Source of the DNA: Luzula sylvatica
Taxonomy: Eukaryota > Streptophyta > Magnoliopsida > Poales > Juncaceae
Length of the DNA stretch: 64,000 nt
NCBI GenBank assembly: GCA_946800325.1
Contig: OX326958.1
Span: 23,211,914 to 23,275,913, forward strand
Reading direction: 5' to 3'
Under the pieces are notes generated by a model. The model was not told where the DNA came from and did not search any database. It worked only from the letters and a program-made list of their open reading frames with translations. The position numbers and the translations under genes are program-made. This document shows positions 21,806-34,023 of this stretch, piece after piece. The stretch's first letter is position 1, and each line of letters starts with the position of its first letter.

Positions 21806-22970
21806 TTTGAAACATTAACTTTGCATATTGAATTCTTCCCTCAAGAATAAATCATAAATAACAAATTTTTTTACAATCTATCTGAATGAAAGAAAACTCA
21901 GATTATCGCACATCTCAGAAACGATAACCAGACAATCAAATCTTGGTATAGGTAATAGCCTTGGATAGCTATGTTTAGAAAAACTTCGAAAAAAACTTCG
22001 CATAAGAAATCAAGCAAGATTACTATTCCACGTTCAAATAAAATCAGTAATCTAATGCCGACTCGACAAAACAAATCTAACAATTCATTTCCTTCTTTAA
22101 TTAAAAAATCGAGAACTCGAGTTTTCATCTTGGAAAAAATCGGTCGTGCTCTTCAATTCGCTCTCTTCGACAAATGGTGCAATGAAAAGTGAATTTGAGA
22201 AAAATGGAACTTTAATAAAAATAAATTAAGTTTGTAATAGTACTTTGTTGAAATATTATAAGTCGGAATATTTTCCCAATCGAAAAAAACCTGATTAAAT
22301 GAAATTTGGCCAATTTAACAAAAAATAGTTTCCTCCAATTCAAATCGTTGAAGGAAAGATCATCTTCGACCATTTTAAAGACGAATACAGTTCTTCGCAG
22401 GTATTAATATGGGAAAACTATTGTTTTTTTAATAAAACGAAAATTATTATTTTTAGTTTACTACATTTTGCCTGTTACGAACAAAAACTAATCATGTTGA
22501 CAAGAAATAATTTACTAGGAATTACTTTGTAAGTTTTATTAATATAAAATATAAAATATAAATATCAATTCAATAAATGTTAAAAAAGTGGACACTTGGA
22601 TAAACTCAATTGGAAAAATTGATGTGACGAATTCTAAATGAGTTGGACAAATAATATTTAACTAGAAAGTCATTTTCCATGGCTAAATGGATCAACATTG
22701 TAACTATACTAAAACCGTTTAAACACATTTTTCTATCATACGATGAATAAATAACTTGACGTGTCTATCAAATAACAACCAATAATAAGTTTACTGTCCA
22801 AATAATCATTGCCCATCAAAATAATATTTCCATACCTCACGAGAATTGGACCACATTTTGAGGACCCAATGCTTTGATTGGAAAAAATAAAGTATAAATA
22901 GACTTGTACAAAAGATGGTTATTTGGAGGACCCACACTTAAAAGGAGAATTATTAAAGAAACTTTTATTT
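21806..22970. other. Intergenic, opposite frames of unknown meaning
   Basis: 21898-22192 is open on both strands (minus 76 aa, very hydrophobic; plus 73 aa, Lys/Ser-rich). I do not recognise either, and overlapping open frames of this kind arise by chance. The rest is AT-rich. Confidence 0.35.
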
Positions 22971-22974
22971 TATG

Positions 22975-23300
22975 GATATTTTAAAATAATCTCTATTTTT
23001 TTTTCAAAAGATGTCTCTACAAAAATATTTTAAAATAAACCCTTATTTGCATAATTAATAATTAAGAAAAACATTTTTACTATTTTTTTATTAATTAAAA
23101 AATTTCCGTAGTTTTTTTAACGTATAATAACTGAAAAAATAATTATATGTTATATTTATATAATTTTATAATTTATTTATTATATATTTTTCAAGAAACA
23201 ACAATATTAAAGAATACCTTGTAAATATATTGACAAGAAAATATTTTTGAACAACTAGTTTTTTTAATAATATATAATATGCGTCCAAATACATAATCAT
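22975..23300. mobile_element. Truncated relative of the GGGAAATTTT MITE
   Basis: Shares phrases such as ATGGATATTTTAAAATAATC, TATAATAACTGAAAAAATAA and TATTTTTCAAGAAACAACAA with the Mutator-like MITEs at 9024 and 30636, but no right arm is present. Confidence 0.5.
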
Positions 23301-23319
23301 AAAACGTCTATTTTGAAAC

Positions 23320-24480
23320 AAAGCGAGGATTTTCGTTGTAACTATTAAAGTGTTATGTGCTGACATGAAAAAAATTAAAAGGTCACAATTAGAGCTAGCA
23401 AAATATGACCTGACCCGAAAAAAGACCTGTCCGAACCCGAACACGACCTGAACCGTAAATGTTGAAAAGTCAATGATCCGAAATCGAAACCGAACCAAAA
23501 CCGAATGATCCGAATCCGAAACGGAACAGAAACCGAAATCAAATCGAAACCGAATGACCCGAATTCGAAATCGAATCGAAATCGAATAATTCGAAACCGA
23601 ACTGACCTCAAACCGACTGACCCGAACGATACTACAAATAAAAATATTATATATAATGTGTTGAATAGAATAATCGTATAATCACGCTAAATATGATGTT
23701 AAACACACAAAAAAAACTATATCAAATTACTTTTTAGATTCCAATACGAATAAAAATAATTGTCAGAATAAAATATGAATTATCAAATTTGAAATCATCA
23801 AAAATATATATATTTTTTACCAAATCTTGAACTAATTCATAACCGGATAATTCGAAAAGTAAATGTTTCAAAACCCGCATAACTCGAAAAGTACATTTTC
23901 AAAAGTCCGAACGACCCGAAAACAAAAATTTTAGAAAATCCGGACGACACGAAAATCTAACGATCCATAACCGAATGATCCGAAAACGGAAACGACTCGA
24001 AACCGAATGATCCGAAAATCGAACAACTCGAAAATAGACACGACCTTAAACCGAACTATCCGCAAACCGAAAAGATCTAAAACCGAACGACTCGAAAATA
24101 GACACGACCTGAATGACTCGCAAACCGAAATGTTCCGAACCTGACTCGATCCGCTCGATTACCGCCTCTGGTCACAATTGTTTGGATCACGATTAATGGA
24201 ATCTTCTATTTTCATACAGAATTCGTGGCAAAGTCACGCAAAATTCAATTTTCTACTCATCGTACAAACAAGACGAATGGTGTGATTTAGTTACTTGACG
24301 AGCATTAATAATTATTCATATGAACTTCTTTGGTGACAAAGAGAGCAATAATAACGAGATCAATTGAAACTAAATGATAATCCTAGAAGAAAGAAAGTGT
24401 AAACTACTTCATAATACTTATCGGACTTAGATATTGGAGGGTAAACCAATGCAAATAAATAAATTAACATTAAATGATTC
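23320..24480. repeat. Segmental duplication, copy 1 (with hAT insertion)
   Basis: Apart from the hAT element, this matches about 29785-30150 (for example TGTGCTGACATGAAAAAAA, GTTTGGATCACGATTAA, TCGTACAAACAAGACGAATG, TTAGATATTGGAGG). Similarity fades outside both ends. Confidence 0.75.
23391..24169. mobile_element. Non-autonomous hAT element 3
   Basis: The 779-bp element starts AGAGCTAGCAAA; its right end read inward is AGAGGCGGTAA. The interior is degenerate CCGAACCCGA and GATCCGAAA repeats. TCACAATT (extending to GGTCACAATT) flanks both sides, at 23381-23390 and 24170-24179. The duplicated locus at about 29860 has one uninterrupted TCACAATTG, an empty site that proves the boundaries. Confidence 0.85.
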
Positions 24481-25440
24481 CCATGCTGATAGTGAGGTGT
24501 TCGAGCTCGGCAGATCATTTGTTTCAGTTAAGTGGTGTCCAATAGTTATTTTCTTTGATGTTTAATGAATCTCATCAAAATTTGACGCGTGTCGTTGCTA
24601 TACAAAATATTAAAAGTATAACTGTGAACATACAACATAGATGATGCAAATGATGGGAGCTTTCGTTCTTACGGGCCCTCGGGTATAGAGTGATTTAATA
24701 TTTCAATATTTCATTGTTTTAAAATATGAAATGATCGAGGACACCAACAGATATAGATTTTATTCATTTGTTAAATTTAACAAAGAGTTTATCGATTGAT
24801 AACTCCAAAATATACACAATATATTTTTTAAAAAAATTGCATTAATTAAAATTATTCGTGTTACAATTTAGAATTTTTTTAATTTCCATAAAAATAAATA
24901 GAAACTAAAGAGTCAAAATTATAATTAAATCATAAAAAAATAAATTTATATTTTTCACAATCTTATTAATAAAAATTAGTTTTGCTATAATTTGAGAAAT
25001 ACTTTTTTATTGTACCAAGGAGATAGATAGACACACAAAAAGTCAAAATTATAATTAAATCCCAAAATATCAAACTATAGTTTTAACAATCTTATTAATC
25101 AAAATCATTTTAGCTATAATTTGAAAAAAAACTATTATTGTCCACGAAAAAAGAGTCAAAATTATATTTAAACCCGAAAAAATATCGAGCTATTTTTTCC
25201 AATGTTATTACTAAAATTCATTATGCTATAATTTGAAAAATAATATTTTTACACAATCTTATTTATCACAATAATTTTTGCTATAATTTAAAAAATAGTT
25301 TTTCTTTTGCAATCAATTTTAAATATGACACTCCAACTCTACAAATGTGATGTATATTCCTAAAAAAATCCAATATTTACTTTTTGTCATTATTTATTTA
25401 AGAAAATATAATTATCAAATTAAATATAAATAATTTTAGT
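24481..25440. other. AT-rich intergenic, loosely repetitive
   Basis: From about 24930 to 25270, phrases near AAAGTCAAAATTATAATTAAA and CAATCTTATTAATCAAAAT recur at about 110-120 bp intervals. This is a decayed tandem array. No gene seen. Confidence 0.5.
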
Positions 25441-26225
25441 TTAACCAATCCGCGCAATTGCGCGGGACAACATATTTATTTTTTACATATTTTTTATACA
25501 ATTTATTTAAATAGAATTAGCACGCGGGCGAATTAACGTGTTAGTATTTCAACAATATTAATATAATCATGACATATTTGCAAATATCATGATGTCAATA
25601 GATGCATAAAATTCATGAAATTAATCTTTCACGGATATTATTTTCTGATATAATTTGTTTAAATAACATTTGCGCGGGTGCTTTCGAACTCAATTAATAT
25701 AATCATGACATATTCGTAAATATCTTTAATGTCAATAGATGTACTAATAAGGGTCCATTAAAGAATCGCAACGTGTCAGATAGATACAACGGGCACATGA
25801 CAAATTATATGAAATATCGTATAAATTTGAACTTAAAAAATTTCATACATACCCGTCAGAAATGAACAAATAAAAAAAATTGGAAAGCAAAAAAATGACC
25901 AAAATAAGGGAAAAAATGGGGTAAAAAGAAAATTTAGCCAAAAAGGAACAAAATTGAAAAATGAAAAAATAAGGGCTAAAAAAGAAATTTAGCCAAAAAG
26001 GATCAAAATTGAAAAATGAAAAAATAGGGGGCTAAAAAGCAAATGTACCTCCCAAAAAAGGACCAAAATCGAAAAAGAAAAAACAATGGGGTAAAAAAAA
26101 AAAATTATCCAAAAAGGATCAAAATTAAAAAATGAAGAAATAAGGACTAAAAAACAAATTTATCCAAAAAGGATTAAAATTGAAAAATGAAAAAATAAGA
26201 GACTAAAAAGCAAATGTAACGTCTT
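25441..26225 (-). mobile_element. Helitron relic D
   Basis: The hairpin-like CCGCGCAATTGCGCGGG at about 25450 and the body (AATATAATCATGACATATT, CAACGTGTCAGATAGATAC) match Helitrons A-C in minus orientation. The interior repeats AAAAAGGATCAAAATTGAAA several times. The terminal CTAG is lost (ATTGG follows the hairpin), so this is an old copy. Confidence 0.65.
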
Positions 26226-26559
26226 CTCCTGATATGTTGAGGATTATGACTATTAAAGATTTGTTGTCCCAGCCTTTGCCATGTTTCCTTTTTTTTTTTT
26301 TGAAAAAAATAAAACATGAATCTTTTTATGAATGACTATAAATTTTTTGAAATTGCATATATATTTCTATTAAAGGTTCTCTATTATTTTTGCTAAAATA
26401 TAATGTATTTTTATAAAAATACTTCAAGTGCAATAAAAAAAAAGATAAACTTACATTTAAAAAAAATATATTATTTTTGTACATCGAACCGGGATAAAAA
26501 TTACATGTTAAAAAAATTATAATTTTTTAACACCCAAGCAGGGTGAGGGTCCCTTCTAG

Positions 26560-26632
26560 TTGGCGAAGTGTATGTTGGTTAGTGCATTTGCTTAACATGC
26601 TGAAGGTCAGGGGTTCGAACCCAGCAGAAGAA
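26560..26632 (+). other. tRNA-like sequence, tRNA pseudogene or SINE head
   Basis: An A-box-like ATGTTGGTTAGTGC, an anticodon-arm-like stretch with loop TTAACAT, and a perfect B-box core GGTTCGAACCC lie at tRNA spacing. The acceptor and T stems do not pair well, so it is not a functional tRNA gene. Most likely the tRNA-derived head of a SINE, or a tRNA-Val-like pseudogene. Confidence 0.5.
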
Positions 26633-26919
26633 GGCCTTTATTTCCTTAGACATTAGAGATATTATGTTCAAAATATTATCAAGAATATTTACTATCTAAC
26701 TCAATTTCAATGCAAGAATATGGCACCAGTTAAATAATTAACGAAATCGACAACAAAATTGCCGGCACTCAAAATATCTCTAAAATAACCAACTATGGGG
26801 GCTTGACTGGAAACGTGAGAGAAAAGAGAGAAATCGGCGATCGCTGTGTGTTTGTGTGGGTTACAGCTGTGTGTGGTGAAATGATAGGAGAGAGAAAAAA
26901 AGTTCGGGTTCGATGGGTA

Positions 26920-27610
26920 TTTTTTAACATATAATAACTGAAAAATAATTATATTTTATATTTTTATATTTTTAAATTTTATTTATTATGTATTTTTCAT
27001 GAAAAATAATATCAAATAATAATGGATTAAACAACAAATAATACAAAAACATCTTGAAAACATATTAAATTTTTTATGCACAACAAGTTTTTATTAGTAT
27101 ATAATATACGTTGACATAATAATTAATGATAAATTTATATATTATTATTTATCATATAATTTAATATATAAAATAAATGATCACAAAAAATATAAAATAA
27201 AATGTTTGAAAAGAGTGAAAATAAAAAAACTAGATGTTATAAATACCAATATACTTTCAAGTTCTCTTTTTAAATTGTTGTTTATTTTATTATTATTTGA
27301 TGTTAGTTTTTAGTGAAAAAACATCTAACTTATAATAATAATAACTTTCTAAAATTACTATATGTTAAAAAATATTTATCGGAAAATTTACAATTAATAA
27401 AAATGTCAAAAATATATATTTTAAATTTTTATGTATGAAAATAAATGGGTATTTGGTAAAATATTTCATGCCATCCATGATTAATTTTAACTCCTATAAA
27501 GAATATTTGAACAAAAAAAAATTGTTTAGAGATTTTTTTTGGAGTATTTAAAATGTATGGATTTTGTTTCCGAAATATCCAAAAAAAAATAGAAGATTTT
27601 ATAAGAATTC
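26920..27610. mobile_element. Partial GGGAAATTTT-family MITE
   Basis: Shows the loop and right arm of the family (CATATAATAACTGAAAAATAA, TTATTATTTGATGTTAGTTTTT, CCATCCATGATTAATTTTAAC, GATATTTGAAC). The left terminus is lost, so the copy is truncated. Confidence 0.55.
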
Positions 27611-27799
27611 TCCAATTATAAATTATCTCTGATTTTTTGTTGGAAATAAAAAAAAAAAACTCATTTCATAATACTTCAAAATAAACTCATATAAACAAAA
27701 GCGCATTTTCATTTATCACAAAATTAAATTTGGATAATTATTCGGACATAAACATTTTTATAGAGATAAAAACTTACAAAAAAAATGCCTTTTTGCAAG

Positions 27800-29400
27800 T
27801 CAATTTTTATTTACATGCAACATTTTTAAAAGCCCAATTTGTAAGAACATCTTGTCCAACTTCAAATTTACAAATTTAGCTATTTCGGCAGATCCTCTGG
27901 CGAAAGAGATTAAACTTTCGCCTAAAGGTCTGGCGAAAAAGAATAGACTTTCGTCAGAAGATATGTCGAAAGTGTGTTACCATGATTTTTACACGTTAAT
28001 CCAACAAAAAATAATTAAATCGCTTTCGCCAAGGCTTGGCGAAATAGGCAAATATTTTTTTATAATTCTTTTCATTTTAAAGTGACAAAAAAATTGCACT
28101 TTTGCGAGCATGTATCTATTTAGGAATTTTTCATTTAAGATTTTAGGGACCTAGTCGTACAAATTGAATTCTGATTGTTTTGTTACATTTATTATTATGT
28201 TTGGAATGATTATTTGAAATTTAATAGATTGAACTTGAATATATAATTTTTTTTTTTTTATTAATTATGGATTTATGTGAAAAAACAGCATTATGACTTT
28301 TTTGTGATGTTTAAAAATCTAAAAAGACTAGCTCTGAATTATTTATCTGCCTGTACATATTTTTAATGTTTGGATATTTGCTTGTTTCATTAAAAAAATT
28401 AAAAATACTTGGATAATGATGTTAAATTGTTATAAAAAATTTCTCTTTTTTTTTGTTATGCATCGTAAATTATATTTAACCACTTTTTATATGTTTTACA
28501 ATCACCAAAAAATATCCTTCTTGATATTGATCGTATCTAGTTTGATCAGGATCTTATCTCACTCAATTTCATTTATTTTTCTATTTGTTATGATTTTTTG
28601 AATTTGATTTATCAATATCTCAACAATTGATACATGAACATATAAAAGTGATAACATATAAAAAAAAGAAAAATGAGATATTTTTTGGTGATTTGAAATG
28701 ATATAGAAAGCATTAAAATCTAATTTACAAAACATGATATAAAAAAGGGAAATTTCCGTACAAATTTAACCTAATTATTCAAAAAAAAAGTTATAAAAAA
28801 TTAGGGCTATCGCATAAATTTTCAATAAACCCTGAGAAGATGCACAATCAGGTAAATAATCCCGAAATAATTTTTTAAATTTTTTAGATATCACTAAAAA
28901 ACTTGTAATGGTGATTTTTCACATAAATTCATAATTAACAAAAAAATGTAAATAATTTAAAAATTCAAGGTAAATCTATCAATTTTCACAAAATTATTCT
29001 TCACACAATAAAAAAATCTAAGAAAACGAACATAATTTAATTTGGACATACATGTACAAATTAATGATAGATTTACGGATAAATTCCTAAAATCTTACAG
29101 AGAAATAACTAAATTGGTATTTGCTCTTCGCCTGCTGGCAAATTTACTTTTTTGCTACTTTAAAATGAAAACAATTATAAAAAGGAAAAAAATTCATCTT
29201 TTGCTAGACTTGGCGAAAGTGACTTAATTAAAATTTTCAAGTTAACGTGTCAAAATCATGATTAAACACTTTCGTCAAGTTTTCTGACGAAAGCCTAATC
29301 TCTTTCGTCAAAGAGTCCGATGAAAGAATTAGATTTTACAAATTTGAAGTTGGACCGGTTATTTTTGCAAATTGGGCTTTTCAAAATGCTACACGTCGAA
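27800..29400. mobile_element. Foldback element with GGCGAAAG-rich arms
   Basis: The left arm (about 27800-28130) and right arm (about 29060-29400) are inverted copies. Landmarks paired in order are AAAAGCCCAATTTG, GTCCAACTTCAAATTT, GCGAAAGAGATTA, ACACGTTAA, TTTCGCCAAG and TTTTCATTTTAAAGT. The arms hold repeated GGCGAAAG/CTTTCGCC motifs. The spacer of about 930 bp is AT-rich with no gene. The target duplication was not resolved. The open frames at 27852 and 29042 are arm sequence, not genes. Confidence 0.7.
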
Positions 29401-30630
29401 AAAGATCCCGTAAAATTTGATCGGTTAAATATGTGATGTGTATAAAAATTAGATGTGGAAAAAGATAAGGGCAAACGTTGAAACCAGTGATGCAAACTCA
29501 CGGGTTTCTAATGAAATATTTTATATTGTTGATTTTTTAATATGACCAGTTAGATAATTTTGATTTTTTAAATATGATATGTTCAATTCTTTTGGAAGTG
29601 CACATAGTTTTGCAAGATTATGAAAAATTATAATTCTTTATATTTCAAAAATACATGTCATGAGTTAGTGTCCAAATTTAAGTTCACAGTAAATCTCAAG
29701 GTTCTTTATTAAAAAAAATAAGAACTTTGAATGAGTAATATCAAACTATGATATTATCAAATTAAAAAAACTAAGTAATGTTATATTATTTATGTAGTCA
29801 TATTTTTCTAGTAACTACTAAACTGAAATGTGCTGACATGAAAAAAAACTAAAAATCACAATTGTTTGGATCACGATTAAAGGAATCTTCTATTTTCACA
29901 CAAAATTCATGGCAAAGCGCAAAATTCAATTTTCTACACATCGTACAAACAAGACGAATGGTGTGATTAGTTACTAGACGAGCATAAATAATTATTCAGA
30001 TGGACTTTTTTTGTGTAAAAAAAAAAGCAATAATAATGAGATCAACGAACCCTAAAAGAAAGAAAATAAACCATTTCATAATACTTGTCGTAGTTAGATA
30101 TTGGAGGCTAAACCAATGGAAACAAATATATAAACATTAAATGATTCGCAACTCTTACCTTTGAAAATAATTGCTATGTACGAGTGAGTGTATGCATCAC
30201 CATCTTATAACACTGAGAGATATCTTCTGTGGAGTTTTTCTTTATCACATCAAAAATTTCCTAACCATTCATTTTCTTAATCTAATAACTTTTATTAACT
30301 CTTCGGACCGTACATCGTTGAGAATTTCTACAATAATGTACTGATATATTATAGGGACATTCTTTACACAAATAAAATACGAAATTATGGAAATAGCAAC
30401 AAAATTAGAAAAATAAAAAGCATGCCCGATGAGACACCGCTTAGGCGCTTAGTATATCATTTTTCCGGTGATAATACATCACTTAGTATTGTCATTTTTT
30501 GTCTCAACATACCATTGTCATAATGACTAAACTATTTTATTATAAAATATATTTTTGATGATCATATATATATATATATATATTCTTTTATTGGTGTTAT
30601 TGTACTATATTTTCAATATTCATAAATCGT
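29401..30630. other. Intergenic, includes the duplicated empty site
   Basis: Contains segmental duplication copy 2 (about 29785-30150) with the unoccupied hAT target near 29860, and a (TA)n run near 30565. No gene seen. Confidence 0.5.
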
Positions 30631-30635
30631 TATTG

Positions 30636-31446
30636 AGAAATTTAAAAAAAATTCCCTAATTTTTTATGGATGTTTTAAAAAAATCCCTATCTTTTTGAAA
30701 ACCAAACTTTTGTTTTCAAATACTCCCTTATATGGGTTAATTTTAACTTTGGATGGGGTTAATTATTTTTTGGACCAAAATACCCTTCAATTTTCATATT
30801 TGATAGTGAAAAAATATATTTTTCGTTATATTTTATTAATTTAAAAAAAAATCATAATTATTTTTAACGCATAATAATTTCAAAAAAATAATTATTGTAT
30901 GTTATAGTTAGATTTTAATATTCATTTATTATTTATGCAAGAAAAACTAACATCAAATCAAATAACAATAAAAACAGTATTAAAAAAACAGACTTGGAAA
31001 TATTTAAAAAAATAAAAAATCATGAAATTATAAAAAAAATATTAAAAGAATGCAAATAAAAACTAACTGCTAAAAGATATTTTTCTACCAATATAATTTG
31101 AAGGTGTTCTTTTAATATTTTTTGTTTATTTTATTATTATTTTATGTTAATTTTTCTTGAGAAAAATAATAAATGAATATTAAAATCATATAATAATTAT
31201 TTTTTTGTAATTATTATGTGTTAAAAATATTTAATTAATTTTTTTAAAATTAATAAAATATAACGAAAACTAGTTTTTTTTAACTATCAAATATAAAAAT
31301 TGAAGGGTATTTTAATTAACAAGTTACAGTTAATCCCTATAGGGAGTATTTGCAAAGGAAAGTTTGGTTTGAGTGGGTTTTTTGGAGTTTTTTGGAGTTT
31401 TTTAAAATATCCAAAAAAATTAGGGTTTTTTTGTTAAAATTTCCCT
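30636..31446. mobile_element. GGGAAATTTT-family foldback MITE, long arms
   Basis: The inverted arms pair AAATTCCCTAATTTTTTATGG on the left with the complement of AAAAAATTAGGG and AAATTTCCC on the right. Further in, ATACCCTTCAATTTT pairs with AAAATTGAAGGGTAT. Total about 810 bp. No clear target duplication. Confidence 0.65.
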
Positions 31447-31449
31447 TAT

Positions 31450-32480
31450 GTAGATTGAATATGTGTTGAGAATATTTATCATAATATGTTGAATATATTG
31501 TAAATTGGAATGCAACAAAATACTTGTAGAAGTATAACAAATTTTCTACTTGCAATTTTGCACTGTTGGATCTGCATAGTGATATGTGCTGCTTTACTGA
31601 TCTGTTGCAATTATCCTTGCCATAGTCGGGATATGTGCCGTTTTGTAGTCGTTGGAACAAATCAGGACAACAAAGAATTATGGATTTGTCTTCTGTGCAT
31701 TCAGTCTTTTCGCTATTTTTTTTTATTTATTGCGTCTGAATGGACTAATTATGGATTAGTTGGGTCCTCAATGAGGTTCGTTAATACTTAATTTTATAGA
31801 ATTTTGAATAATTTGGCACTAATTTGGTAGTTTTGTTAAGTTATATTTGGGGGCTATTTGTGAATTTTCATAATCTACACTTTTTTTGGTGTGATTGAGA
31901 TGGTTTTTGGTTTCGTTATTTAGGTTATGCGTGAAATCTGTCATTCACTCGACTTTTTGCGTAGCAATTGAAATGGTTTTAGTATTGGCTGGTATGTATT
32001 GGTACCAAGTATCATATTTGAACAAAAACTTAGATTTTTGCAAACGTTATTTTTGGATCGTTCAATTTACTCCCATTTTTTACTTGTGGAATATTTTCTA
32101 AACTTTTTTAAGTTTTTCACTGTAATATTTTGCGTTGTTTATTTGTATTTGGAAGGATGCAAGAACTTTTTTAAATCAAACGAAGTTCGTTTCTTTCTTT
32201 AGTTCTTTTGAATCAAGTTTTCTGGTATGTATTATGGTACTAGAATTGTTTTAAATCAAGAGAATAAGCAACAAAAACAATAAAAAAAAATATTCTGACA
32301 AATTGGGGAACATAAAACAATGCAGCTAAGAAAAACATAAAAATGAGGGATGTAGAATTATCCTCGATTGAATTTTAGGCCTACTAATTCAAGTAACTGA
32401 AACGGATTGAAATCATGAGTGAGAGAGAGAAGGGGCAGTAGAGCCAATAAAGCCACTCAGAAAGCACACTCGATAAAGAC
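31450..32480. other. Intergenic, several small open frames of no clear meaning
   Basis: Frames at 31510, 31895 and 31999 are Leu/Phe/Cys-rich readings of T-rich DNA. They lack domains and supporting splice structure. The segment 32400-32480 could be leader sequence for the candidate gene that follows. Confidence 0.4.
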
Positions 32481-32506
32481 ATGGTTGTGTACCAACAACA
32501 ACAACA

Positions 32507-32784
32507 ATGGTGTTTCAACTTTCCACCCCCGTGGGCACCACCACATCTGGTCCTGATCCGCCGGCTACTGCTGCTTGTGGGAACTGCCGGCCATCGGTAT
32601 GTTTGGGGTCATTTTCATCACAATTTCTCTTCCCCTCAATTTGTATAGAAATGGATGTATTGGATAATTGTGATTTGTGAGCGAGGGACAGGATTTTGTG
32701 GGTGGTGAAGGAAATGGAGAGAAGAAAGATACTTGGATGGGGTTAGTTAGTACCTTGATGAAGGGGCAAGGGGGGAACTATTAG
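32507..32784 (+). CDS. Candidate two-exon gene for a 62-aa protein of unknown function
   Basis: Exon 1 (32507-32596) encodes MVFQLSTPVGTTT...ACGNCRPS and ends at a GT donor (GTATGT). Exon 2 (32686-32784) follows an AG and reads GQDFVGGEGNGEKKDTWMGL...GGNY then stop; the 89-bp intron keeps phase 0. The block is much GC-richer than its surroundings and has a purine-rich leader upstream. I do not recognise the protein. Exon 1 is Thr/Pro-rich with a CxxC-like CGNC; exon 2 is Gly/Lys-rich and polar. An upstream ATG at 32481 opens another frame, so the start is uncertain. It could be a gene fragment. A hAT MITE lies 26 bp past the stop. Confidence 0.4.
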
Positions 32785-32809
32785 TTGAGAGAGAATTAGT
32801 GCTCACTAA

Positions 32810-33016
32810 CAGGGACGGATTTTAGTAGGGGCCGCGGGGGGCGGTCGTCCCCCCAAATTTTTTGTCAAACGGTATATATATGTGGTGATATAATATATTT
32901 TATCAGTATAACAGTGTAAATTTTATTGTTTGTCCCTCCAAAAGAACAGTGCAGTGTAATTTCAAAACCAGTATTTCATTTTGCCTCATAAGAAATCGTA
33001 TCAAGATCTGCCACTG
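32810..33016. mobile_element. 207-bp hAT MITE
   Basis: Starts CAGGGACGGAT; its right end read inward is CAGTGGCAGATC. Flanked by exact CTCACTAA (32802-32809, 33017-33024; the match extends to TGCTCACTAA). A G/C block (GGGGCCGCGGGGGGCGG) lies just inside the left end. CAGGGRCGGA termini with 8-bp duplications are typical of plant hAT MITEs. Confidence 0.85.
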
Positions 33017-33024
33017 CTCACTAA

Positions 33025-34020
33025 TAAAGGCTGCTTATCTTAAATCTCCATTGCTACGAGTACCCAATTTGTTTTACTTTTATCCCTAAATATCGTTGCT
33101 TCGGAATTGTATAATTTAGTTACCAAGAATAATCGACAACAAAATGAATTGATAGTTTGTCTAAAAAACTATAAAAATAGTTTTTCATGTTTTTATATTA
33201 ATATACATGAATTTGAGATTTTACATAAAATTACTTCGTGAGCGAATTATAATATTTTTTTTTATTAAGGGCTATTTGTGATAGCTGAATTCAACCTCCC
33301 AATCGGCATGACAATATTTGTTCGGATATAAACATGTATTCATGTTGATTATGAGCCAATCAGACGTAGTCATATTCAGCTTAAATTCGTGCTTACTTAA
33401 ATTGGACTATTATTAATTAGTCTAATATTTTGCTAAGATTCATAGCTTTTCCACAATATTTAATATTGACCAATTTTAGTTAATATCAATTCACTTCATG
33501 TGTATACGATTTGACTTGTACTAAATCTAGTCGGGACTCGGGACATATAAGATATTTTTTAGACCAATTATTAATTTCTTGGCAAACATTGACTCTCCAA
33601 ACTAGAAACTAGAAGTGACCCTCGATAAACTTTGGAGATTTTTTTTCATATTAATAATTCATCCTTAAATAAATATATTAATAAATTATAAATATAAGTA
33701 ATATTTTTTCTAACTAAACATAATTATTTTTTTTAACAAATAATTGCATTTTTGTTGGGACATATAAGATATTTTGTAGACAATCCTCAAGGAAGAATGA
33801 ATAATCATTATAATTATCATTTTTTGTATATATTTGATTTATTTAGAATTTTCGAGTTACAAATATTGAAAATATAAATTATGTTGAAAATATTGAAAAT
33901 TGTACATCATCTAAAAAATAAATTTTATATATGCAGTATTAAAAAAAAAAAAATAGTAGTACTCTTCTTTTTTCTTTATCTTTAAAATAAAAATCTAGTA
34001 TATTTAACTAAAATATAAAT
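33025..34020. other. AT-rich intergenic, no gene seen
   Basis: AT-rich sequence. A phrase near GGGACATATAAGATATTTT recurs at about 33540 and 33759. No coding or RNA signal. Confidence 0.45.
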
Positions 34021-34023
34021 TAG

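Noticed and set aside
21898..22192. Hydrophobic minus frame as a membrane protein gene
   Set aside because: The opposite strand is open over the same span, there is no leader or splice structure, and it could not be matched to the nearby DUF247 relic.
26580..26632. Functional tRNA-Val gene
   Set aside because: Anticodon, acceptor and T-stem pairing are too poor; only the promoter boxes are preserved.
31510..32202. Plus frames of 67-93 aa as genes
   Set aside because: T-rich sequence gives Phe/Leu/Cys-rich products with no domain, start context or matching splice sites.
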